This document shows positions 4,327 through 10,827 of a stretch of 14,614 nucleotides of DNA, in pieces. Below the pieces are notes generated by a model. It ran no database searches, was not told the DNA's origin, and worked only from the letters and a program-made list of their open reading frames with translations. The translations under genes were made by a program, and so were the position numbers. The DNA is from Mucilaginibacter sp. UBA5151 (GTDB lineage: Bacteria; Bacteroidota; Bacteroidia; Sphingobacteriales; Sphingobacteriaceae): the NCBI GenBank assembly GCA_002413785.1, contig DHXR01000070.1:1-14614 (forward strand). Direction: 5' to 3'. Positions within the stretch are counted from its first letter, which is position 1, and the number at the start of each line of letters is the position of its first letter.

Positions 4327-7300
4327 ATGGACTATCAATTTAAGGATATAGAGAAAAAGTGGCAAAAGTTTTGGGCAGATCATCAAACATTTAAAGCCGA
4401 AGATAAAACCACCAAACCCAAATATTACGTGCTGGATATGTTCCCTTACCCTTCGGGAGCAGGTTTGCATGTGGGCCATCCGCTGGGCTATATTGCTTCT
4501 GATATTTTTGCACGCTACAAAAGACTGAAAGGCTTTAATGTATTACACCCTATGGGTTATGATAGTTTTGGCCTGCCGGCGGAGCAATATGCTATTCAAA
4601 CCGGCCGGCACCCTGCGCTTACTACCGAAGACAATATTGCCACCTACCGCCGTCAGCTTGATCAGATTGGTTTTTCATTCGACTGGAGCCGCGAGGTGCG
4701 TACCAGTTCGCCCGATTATTATAAATGGACGCAGTGGATATTTATGCAACTGTTTAACAGCTGGTACAATAAAGGTGCGGATAAGGCAGAATCAATTGCC
4801 AAACTGGTTGAACATTTTGAGCAAAACGGGTCGGCAGGCATTAACGCCGTATGCGATGACGAAGTTTTAAGCTTTACAGCCGATGAATGGAAAGCCTTAA
4901 ACAATAATGAGCAGCAAGCAGAATTATTAAAATACCGCCTTACCTACCTTCGCGAAAGCACGGTTAACTGGTGCCCTGCTTTGGGTACCGTTTTAGCTAA
5001 CGACGAAGTAAAGGATGGTTTCAGCGAACGTGGCGGCTTCCCGGTTGAACAGAAAAAAATGATGCAATGGAGCATGCGCATCACCGCTTATGCCGACCGC
5101 CTGTTAAAAGGATTGGATACCATTGACTGGCCCGAGCCTTTAAAAGAAATGCAACGCAACTGGATAGGCAAAAGTGTGGGAGCGAGTGTTAGATTTGCGA
5201 TTGATGCCTCACCTAAATCCTCTCCAAAGGAGAGGACTTTAAACCAGGGCGAAGCTAACTCCCTCTCGTTTGGAGAGGGCCGGGGTGAGGCGATAGAAGT
5301 TTTCACCACCCGTGCTGATACTATTTTTGGCACCACCTTTTTGGTGATAGCACCGGAGCATGAACTGGTGGCCCCATTAACAACCGCAGAACAAAAGGCG
5401 GACATTGAGGCTTACATTACCCAGGCTAAAAAGAAATCGGAGCTGGAGCGTATGGCTGACGCCAAAACCGTTTCGGGCGCTTTTACAGGCAGTTATGCAA
5501 CTAATCCGTTGAATGGCGAAAAAATACAGATTTGGATAGCCGATTATGTTTTGGCAGGATACGGAACGGGCGCAGTTATGGCCGTGCCTTCCGGCGATCA
5601 GCGGGATTACCTTTTTGCCAAACACTATAATTTGCCCATAATACCGATTATCGATATACAAAAAATTGAAACCGAAGCCGATCCCACCAAAGAAGGGCAT
5701 TACATCAATTCGGGTTTCATCAACGGCTTAACCTACAGGGAAGCTACCGCGGCAGTAATTGCCAAACTGGAAGAAATAGGCGCAGGCAAAGCCAAAGTAA
5801 ACTTCAGGATGCGCGACGCCATATTTGGCCGTCAGCGTTACTGGGGCGAACCGGTACCTGTTTATTTTAAGGACAATCTGCCCCATTTAATTGAGGAAAA
5901 AGATTTGCCCCTGGTATTGCCGGAGGTTGATAAATACTTACCTACGGAAAGCGGCGAACCGCCGCTGGCGAGGGCAAGCGATTGGCGTTACTCCCAAGGT
6001 CATGCTCCTTTAGCCCCCTCTAAATCTCCCCCGGTAGGGGAGACTTTAGCTGCCGATGGCGGAGAAAATTTACCACCTCACCTTACAGGCATTTATCGTG
6101 AAACTGCTGACCCTTTTTACTACGAGCAGCTGAAAGGGTATAGTTCGGAAAATCGCAAAGAACCAACCGAAGCTGAAAATATTTTATGGCAGCTATTAAG
6201 AAAAGATCAGACTGGCTACAAAATAAGAAGACAGCACGCAATAGACCAATTTATTGCTGATTTTGTATGCTTGCAAAAAGGCTTGATAATTGAATTAGAC
6301 GGACATCATCACAAATTAAATAAGGAAGCTGATGATGCAAGAACAGAAGTATTGAACTATTTCGGGTTCACCGTAATAAGATTTACAAATGATGAGGTTT
6401 TGCAGGATGCACAAAAGGTTCTTGATCAAATAAAGGAAAAATTAAATTCTTCACCCGACAGAATAAGCTCTACCACAAGCGCAGCTAAAGTCTCTCCGCC
6501 AGTTGGCGGAGGAGATTTAGAGGAGGCGATAACCACGGGCGCAGCTAAAGTCTCCCCTACCGGGGGAGATTTAGAGGGGGCTATAACCGCAAGCGCAGCT
6601 AAAGTCTCCCCTGCCGGGGGAGATTTAGAGGGGGCTGATCCGGCGGGCGCAGCTAAAGTCTCCCCTGCCGGGGGAGATTTAGAGGGGGCTGATCCGGCGG
6701 GCCTAAGCTATGCCTACGAACACAGCACCATGCCCGGCTGGGCCGGTTCAAGCTGGTACTGGTACCGGTACATGGATGCACATAACGACCAGGAATTTGC
6801 ATCAAAATCCGCAATAGACTACTGGAAGGATGTTGACCTTTACATAGGCGGCAGCGAACATGCTACCGGGCATTTGCTGTACAGCCGTTTCTGGAATAAG
6901 TTTTTGAAGGATATCGGTAAAGTAGTGGAGGAAGAGCCGTTTAAAAAACTGATCAACCAGGGAATGATACAGGGGCGGAGCAATTTTGTTTACCGGCTGG
7001 TTGACGAATTAGGACGGGGTACCAATACCTTTGTTTCGCATGGGCTGATCAAAGAATACAGAACATCCCCATTGCATGTTGATGTTAATATTGTTGAAAA
7101 TGATATATTGAACCTGGATAAATTCAAAAAGTTCAGACCAGATTTTGCAGATGCTGATTTTATATTGGAAAACGGAAAATACCATTGCGGCCACGAAGTT
7201 GAAAAAATGTCCAAATCCAAATTCAACGTGGTAAACCCGGATGACCTGATTGAGCGTTACGGCGCGGATACCCTGCGTATGTACGAAATGTTTTTGGGCC

Positions 7301-7890
7301 CGCTGGAGCAAAGTAAACCCTGGAATACTAACGGTATTGAAGGGGTGTTTAAATTCCTGCGTAAATTCTGGCGGTTATTCCACGATGAAGCATTGAATTT
7401 TAAAGTATCCGGACAGGAACCATCCAAAGCCGAATTAAAAGCCCTGCATAAAATCATCCACAAGGTTGAAGAAGATGTTGAGCGTTTCTCGTTCAATACT
7501 TCAGTTTCCAGCTTCATGATCGCGGTTAATGAGCTGACTGAGGTTAAATGCAACAAACGGGCAGTATTGCAGGATTTGGTGATCATCCTTTCGCCGTATG
7601 CGCCGCATATCTGCGAGGAACTATGGGTTTTGCTTGGTAATGAAAGCGGGACTTTGTCTTATGCTGCCTATCCTAAGTTTATCTCTGCTTACCTGGTTGA
7701 AGACGAATACGCCTACCCTATTTCTTTCAACGGTAAAACTAAAATGAACCTGAATATTTCATTAAGCCTGGAGCCTAAAGACATTGAGGCCCTTGTTTTA
7801 GCCAATGCCGATGTACAAAAATACCTTGACCATAAAGCGCCTAAAAAGGTGATCGTTGTTAAAGGGAGGATTGTGAACATTGTACTGTAG
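4327..7890 (+). CDS. leuS: leucyl-tRNA synthetase carrying two in-frame insertions, one with a DUF559 nuclease-like domain
   Basis: Charges tRNA-Leu with leucine; essential and cytoplasmic. The class I signatures are intact: HVGH at 48-51 inside MFPYPSGAGLHVGHPLGY, and KMSKS at 960-964. The CP1 editing domain shows TTRADT (327-332), GYGTGAVMAVPSGDQRDY (editing Asp near 424-427) and the following core motif STMPGWAGSSWYWYRYMD (800-817). The anticodon-binding and C-terminal domains end normally (KKVIVVKGRIVNIVL). At 1187 residues it is about 265 longer than I expect for Bacteroidota LeuRS. The excess is two insertions. Residues 294-322 come from a hairpin repeat in a loop just before the editing T-rich motif. 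Residues about 560-795 hold a DUF559 domain and 18-residue repeats, in the loop before STMPGW. Removing both leaves about 922 residues in a continuous LeuRS. No stop or frameshift interrupts the frame. The gene is monocistronic by appearance. Confidence 0.97.
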   Translation: MDYQFKDIEKKWQKFWADHQTFKAEDKTTKPKYYVLDMFPYPSGAGLHVGHPLGYIASDIFARYKRLKGFNVLHPMGYDSFGLPAEQYAIQTGRHPALTTEDNIATYRRQLDQIGFSFDWSREVRTSSPDYYKWTQWIFMQLFNSWYNKGADKAESIAKLVEHFEQNGSAGINAVCDDEVLSFTADEWKALNNNEQQAELLKYRLTYLRESTVNWCPALGTVLANDEVKDGFSERGGFPVEQKKMMQWSMRITAYADRLLKGLDTIDWPEPLKEMQRNWIGKSVGASVRFAIDASPKSSPKERTLNQGEANSLSFGEGRGEAIEVFTTRADTIFGTTFLVIAPEHELVAPLTTAEQKADIEAYITQAKKKSELERMADAKTVSGAFTGSYATNPLNGEKIQIWIADYVLAGYGTGAVMAVPSGDQRDYLFAKHYNLPIIPIIDIQKIETEADPTKEGHYINSGFINGLTYREATAAVIAKLEEIGAGKAKVNFRMRDAIFGRQRYWGEPVPVYFKDNLPHLIEEKDLPLVLPEVDKYLPTESGEPPLARASDWRYSQGHAPLAPSKSPPVGETLAADGGENLPPHLTGIYRETADPFYYEQLKGYSSENRKEPTEAENILWQLLRKDQTGYKIRRQHAIDQFIADFVCLQKGLIIELDGHHHKLNKEADDARTEVLNYFGFTVIRFTNDEVLQDAQKVLDQIKEKLNSSPDRISSTTSAAKVSPPVGGGDLEEAITTGAAKVSPTGGDLEGAITASAAKVSPAGGDLEGADPAGAAKVSPAGGDLEGADPAGLSYAYEHSTMPGWAGSSWYWYRYMDAHNDQEFASKSAIDYWKDVDLYIGGSEHATGHLLYSRFWNKFLKDIGKVVEEEPFKKLINQGMIQGRSNFVYRLVDELGRGTNTFVSHGLIKEYRTSPLHVDVNIVENDILNLDKFKKFRPDFADADFILENGKYHCGHEVEKMSKSKFNVVNPDDLIERYGADTLRMYEMFLGPLEQSKPWNTNGIEGVFKFLRKFWRLFHDEALNFKVSGQEPSKAELKALHKIIHKVEEDVERFSFNTSVSSFMIAVNELTEVKCNKRAVLQDLVIILSPYAPHICEELWVLLGNESGTLSYAAYPKFISAYLVEDEYAYPISFNGKTKMNLNISLSLEPKDIEALVLANADVQKYLDHKAPKKVIVVKGRIVNIVL
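5206..5291 (+). repeat. 86-bp double-hairpin repeat inserted in the LeuRS editing domain
   Basis: The element is bounded by perfect 8-bp inverted ends, GCCTCACC (5206-5213) and GGTGAGGC (5284-5291). It contains two hairpins: CCTCTCC-AAA-GGAGAGG on the left, and CCCTCTC...GAGAGGG on the right. Its first 37 nt (5206-5242) are identical to the reverse complement of 13432-13468 in the rlmH-CDF gap, which proves a dispersed repeat family. It is translated as LeuRS residues 294-322, rich in Ser, Gly, Glu and Pro, in a loop between two strands of the CP1 domain. GAT lies immediately on both sides (5203-5205, 5292-5294), and GCGAT occurs at 5197-5201 and 5290-5294, so a short target duplication is possible but not settled. 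Confidence 0.85.
6012..6053 (-). repeat. left 42-bp inverted hairpin repeat of the DUF559 insertion
   Basis: This 42-mer is the exact reverse complement (42/42) of 6541-6582 on the other side of the DUF559 domain. It is itself a hairpin: CTAAATCTCCCC and GGGGAGACTTTAG flank a small CGGTA loop. It is translated in frame as part of the LeuRS fusion (PSKSPPVGETL). Confidence 0.9.
6481..6702 (+). repeat. four tandem in-frame hairpin units (60 + 3 x 54 nt)
   Basis: Units start at 6481, 6541, 6595 and 6649. Each begins GCAGCTAAAGTCTC, folds into a GC-rich hairpin and continues GATTTAGAGG. Each is a 42-nt core (about 47 nt in unit 1) plus a 12-nt spacer, so the period is 54 nt, or 18 codons. The last two units are identical over 54 nt, a sign of recent duplication. 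Unit 1 has a different stem (CTCCGCC/GGCGGAG), with pairing kept by compensating changes. The protein reads AAKVSPxGGDLEGAxxAx four times (residues 719-792), probably a flexible linker back into LeuRS. Confidence 0.92.
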
Positions 7891-7918
7891 AGACGCCCCG
7901 ATACATCGGGGCGTCTTT
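7891..7918 (+). terminator. hairpin immediately after leuS
   Basis: AGACGCCCCGAT (7891-7902) and ATCGGGGCGTCT (7905-7916) are perfect 12-bp arms. They begin directly after the leuS stop codon and are followed by TT then a run of A. The stem is very strong but the T-run is short, so it is either a weak-tailed terminator or a 3'-end-protecting hairpin. Confidence 0.65.
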
Positions 7919-7925
7919 AAAAAAA

Positions 7926-8018
7926 TTGTCATTGCGAGCAAAGCGTGGCAATCGCGGACTATGCATTACCGCCCTGTAAAGTTCGCGATTGCTTCGTCGT
8001 TCCTCCTCGCAATGACAA
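7926..8018. repeat. 93-bp palindromic repeat (TTGTCATTGCGAG...CTCGCAATGACAA)
   Basis: The outer arms TTGTCATTGCGAG and CTCGCAATGACAA are perfect inverses. Inner arms continue with GGCAATCGCG (left, to 7957) and CGCGATTGC (right, from 7984). The type TGTCATTGCGAG is a familiar dispersed palindromic repeat in several bacterial groups. The centre carries GGACTATGCATTACCGC, which overlaps in sequence with the centre of the repeat at 83-187. The rest of the gap to the next gene (8019-8147) shows no clear promoter or RNA. Confidence 0.8.
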
Positions 8019-8147
8019 AAACCGTAAATGCAAAGTACTGCGTCTCTGCGTAACGAATTGATGACAGTTTTGCATTATGACCAAATAATGCCTTTTTACC
8101 TGTAACATTTCAAGCAGTTCCGCCTCCAATTAGAAAAATTACAGAGA

Positions 8148-10643
8148 ATGAAACGTTTTTATATACTTATTGCAATTTTATGTTCTTTTATCACGGCTAA
8201 TGCACAGTTTGGCGGCGGTTCAACCATTGTAGGGAAAATTTCCGGTACATTGGTTGATTCACTTTCTAAAAAACCGCTGGATTATGCTTCTGTCGGATTA
8301 TACAGGAGCGGCGGAAAAAACCCGATAACAGGTGTTATTACTGATGAAAAAGGAAACTTTAAACTGAATGATATCCATCCGGGAAGTTATAAACTGGTAA
8401 TTACTTTTATTGGCTATCCCAACAAAACCGTTGACCCGATAGTAACCACCGATTCAAAACCAGATAAAAACCTGGGGCTAATTATCGTTGCCCCGGGAGC
8501 AAAAACGCTGAAAGAGGTAGTAATTACAGGCCAGGCTGCCCTGGTTGAGAACCATATTGATAAATTGGTTTACAATGTAGAAAAGGACCTCACCGCTGCC
8601 GGCGGTAACGCAAGCGACGTATTACAGAAAGTACCATTGGTATCTGTCGACTTAAACGGGAACGTAGCCATCCGCGGCGACCAGAACGTAAAAGTGCTGA
8701 TCAACGGAAAACCATCAGGTGCAACATCGGCAAGTTTGTCGGATGTGCTAAAAACCATTCCTGCCGACCAGATTAAATCAATTGAAGTTATTACCTCCCC
8801 ATCAGCCAAATATGATGCTGAAGGTTCAGCCGGTATCCTTAATATCGTTACAAAACAAAAAAACATGACCGGCATCAGCGGGTCAGTAAGCGGCGGTATC
8901 GGCACCAGGCAAAACAATGGTAATTTTAATTTGAATTACAATAAGAACCGCTTTAGCCTGAGTATTAATGCCGGTGGTAACCTTACCTGGCCGCAAACCA
9001 CTATTACTGATTTTAACCAGGATTTCCAGGGAACTAACTCACACAACGGTCTGGATGTACAGGGCACCAGTCTGGTAAAACGCTATGGCACCATCAGTTC
9101 TGCAACGGCAAATTATGAATTCAATGCCTTTAACAGCATTTCAACCACTTTCCGCTTTAACAAAGGGGGCTTTAACACAAACGGGAACAATACAACCACA
9201 AAAACCAACTTTATTCACACCGACTCCAGCTATATGTATGATGGTAATTCCCTGGGCCATAATTCATTTGGCGGATTTGACTGGAGTATGGATTATACCC
9301 ATAAATTTTCAAAGGATGGCGAACACAATATCGTTTTTTCCGGACAATGGAGCCACAGTTCGATTGTGACCGACTATTCCACACTTTTCACGCCCGAATT
9401 GCAAACTAACCAGCAAAACAATATCAACGGCATAAACAATGAATATACCATGCAGGCCGATTATACTTACCCGGTAAATAAGGTATTTAAGGTTGAAGCA
9501 GGCGGCAAAGAGATCATCCGGCGGATCAACAGTACCTCGGCTGAGTTTGACCCATTGGGGACAAGCGGATTTGTTTATGACCCATATTATTCAAGCAGTT
9601 ACAATTACAATCAAAACGTTACCGCAGGCTACACCGTGTTTACGTTTACGTTACCAAAAAAATATTCAATACTTGCAGGCGCCAGGGTTGAGAATACCGC
9701 CATCCATGGCGACCCAATGAGCCAGTCGCAGACAAACCTGCAGCCATTTGACAATAATTATTTGACATTTGTACCCAGCCTGACTATTCAGGATGCAATT
9801 TCCTCAACCCAAACGGTTAAATTAAGTTACAGCAAGCGTATTACCAGGCCAAGTTTACAATATTTAAACCCCTTTGTAAACTCAAGTAATGTTACGGCCC
9901 TTACCGAGGGTAACCCAAACCTGGCCCCTGAGGTATCGCAAACTATTGAATTGAATTATAATACCTTTGTTAAATCCTCGGTGTTTAATATGTCTGTTTA
10001 TTACAAGCATATTGATGGATTGATAGAGGGTATTTTAGATACAAGCCACGTAAAGGGCAAGCCTGTTACATTAAGCGATTATCAAAATGCAGGGGTGAAT
10101 AACTCTATCGGTGCAAGCTTTTTCGGGTCGATAAATCCAATTAAAATATTGACTATTCGTACCAGCATCAACGTTTATACTTTTAACCCAACACCGTATG
10201 CTGCATACATAAAAGACTTTACCTCAACCGGGATATATGTTCAATACAACGCATTTTTAAGTGCATCGGTAAATCTGAAAAACGATTTTGTTGCTGAAAT
10301 GTTCGCGGTGGAAAATTCTCCGCGCCGTACTATCCAGGGACCGAGCGCGTCATTCAGCATACTTGGCTTTGGCGTAAAAAAACAGATTTTAAAAAAGAAA
10401 GCATCCATCGGGCTTAATACAATTGAACCGTTCAGCAAATACAAAGATTTCAATTCAAACATTTCAAGTCCCGGCTTTACCCAAAGCAGCAGGTTCCAGT
10501 TTCCGTTCCGTTCGGTGGGTTTAACATTTGGCTATAGCTTTGGTAAAACAACCTTCAGCAACCCGCAGGAGAAAAAGAAAGGTGTAAATAACGATGACCT
10601 AAAACAAGGCGATCAGGGCGGTATGCCATCAGGCGGAAGATAA
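8148..10643 (+). CDS. TonB-dependent receptor-like outer-membrane beta-barrel protein
   Basis: An 831-residue outer-membrane protein. The order is: signal peptide with cleavage expected after TANA (residue 19); CarboxypepD_reg-like domain at about 28-110 (VGKISGTLVDSLSKKPLDYA, DEKGNFKLNDIHPGSYKL); plug domain at about 121-236 (LKEVVITGQ, ASDVLQKVPLVSVDLNGNVA, IRGDQNVKVLINGKPSG, SIEVITSPSAKYDAEGSAGI, LNIVTKQK); then a long beta-barrel of the outer-membrane beta-barrel (OMP_b-brl_3) type, with Asn/Thr/Tyr-rich strands and the motif ALTEGNPNLAPEVSQTIELN. The C-terminal tail is Lys/Gly-rich (KKKGVNNDDLKQGDQGG). There is no SusD partner, sigma factor or anti-sigma gene beside it, so the ligand cannot be inferred. 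It converges on the MutS-like gene across a hairpin-rich gap. Confidence 0.93.
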   Translation: MKRFYILIAILCSFITANAQFGGGSTIVGKISGTLVDSLSKKPLDYASVGLYRSGGKNPITGVITDEKGNFKLNDIHPGSYKLVITFIGYPNKTVDPIVTTDSKPDKNLGLIIVAPGAKTLKEVVITGQAALVENHIDKLVYNVEKDLTAAGGNASDVLQKVPLVSVDLNGNVAIRGDQNVKVLINGKPSGATSASLSDVLKTIPADQIKSIEVITSPSAKYDAEGSAGILNIVTKQKNMTGISGSVSGGIGTRQNNGNFNLNYNKNRFSLSINAGGNLTWPQTTITDFNQDFQGTNSHNGLDVQGTSLVKRYGTISSATANYEFNAFNSISTTFRFNKGGFNTNGNNTTTKTNFIHTDSSYMYDGNSLGHNSFGGFDWSMDYTHKFSKDGEHNIVFSGQWSHSSIVTDYSTLFTPELQTNQQNNINGINNEYTMQADYTYPVNKVFKVEAGGKEIIRRINSTSAEFDPLGTSGFVYDPYYSSSYNYNQNVTAGYTVFTFTLPKKYSILAGARVENTAIHGDPMSQSQTNLQPFDNNYLTFVPSLTIQDAISSTQTVKLSYSKRITRPSLQYLNPFVNSSNVTALTEGNPNLAPEVSQTIELNYNTFVKSSVFNMSVYYKHIDGLIEGILDTSHVKGKPVTLSDYQNAGVNNSIGASFFGSINPIKILTIRTSINVYTFNPTPYAAYIKDFTSTGIYVQYNAFLSASVNLKNDFVAEMFAVENSPRRTIQGPSASFSILGFGVKKQILKKKASIGLNTIEPFSKYKDFNSNISSPGFTQSSRFQFPFRSVGLTFGYSFGKTTFSNPQEKKKGVNNDDLKQGDQGGMPSGGR

Positions 10644-10827
10644 TTTCAGATGTGCGGATGTGCGGATGTGCAGATGTGGAAGATAATGTGCGAATGCGTG
10701 AATGTGCAGTTGTGCAGATGAGGAAGATAACGTGCAAATGCGTGAATGTGCAGATGAGGATTCAACCTATATGTGCATCTGCACATCCAAAATCTGCACA
10801 TCTGAAATCTGCACATCTGCAACATCT
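10643..10827. repeat. hairpin-forming word repeat between convergent genes
   Basis: The gap is built from GATGTGCAGATG-type words on the left and CATCTGCACATC words on the right. Two nested exact 13-bp inverted pairs are present: 10643-10655 with 10796-10808 (ATTTCAGATGTGC), and 10664-10676 with 10776-10788 (GGATGTGCAGATG). Inside is a 31-nt direct repeat (10679-10709 and 10723-10753, two differences). The structure starts at the TonB-protein stop codon and runs into the stop codon of the MutS-like gene. It probably serves as a two-way transcription barrier. No gene is seen here. Confidence 0.8.

Larger units (their letters stand above)
6006..6713 (+). mobile_element. 708-nt in-frame insertion encoding a DUF559 endonuclease-like domain between inverted hairpin repeats
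   Basis: The insertion is bounded by ATGC at 6002-6005 and 6710-6713, exactly 708 nt (236 codons) apart. Deleting one copy and the interior restores WRYSQGHAYEHSTMPGW, a normal LeuRS passage. Inside are, in order: an inverted hairpin repeat (6012-6053); a linker; a DUF559 (Vsr/PD-(D/E)XK-like) domain at residues about 594-706; and four direct hairpin units (6481-6702). The domain shows TEAENILWQLLR (614-625), GYKIRRQHAIDQFIADFVC (630-648) with Asp645, LIIELDGHHH (653-662) with Glu656 and Asp658, and FTVIRFTNDEV (681-691). That is a complete domain with the expected acidic residues. It contains no in-frame ATG, so it is made only as part of LeuRS. Three 60-base blocks counted by hand average about 36% G+C, lower than the flanking leuS, as expected for an acquired segment. 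There are no intein motifs. That it moves, or moved, is inference. Confidence 0.8.

Noticed and set aside
5088..5405. Antisense ORFs within leuS and other genes
   Set aside because: They are shadows of the well-supported genes, with no recognisable domain or promoter.
5952..5968. Hairpin AGCGGCG-AAC-CGCCGCT in leuS
   Set aside because: It encodes the conserved SGEPPLARA passage of LeuRS, has no T-run and is not repeated elsewhere, so it is probably incidental.
6481..6702. Regularly spaced repeats resembling a CRISPR array
   Set aside because: The 12-nt spacers are too short and two are identical. The units lie in frame inside leuS and are related to intergenic hairpins. There are no cas genes.
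6006..6713. Intein in LeuRS
   Set aside because: There is no Cys/Ser at the left junction, no terminal HN, and none of the splicing blocks. The nuclease-like domain is DUF559, not LAGLIDADG or a HINT-associated HNH.
4327..7890. Assembly chimera or decayed leuS
   Set aside because: The frame is open throughout, all catalytic motifs are present on both sides, and excision at the ATGC repeats gives a clean 236-codon deletion.
8019..8147. Promoter or small RNA upstream of the TonB-protein gene
   Set aside because: I found no TAnnTTTG with a spaced TTTG and no convincing RNA fold. The region only holds common TGCGTCTCTGCGT-type words.
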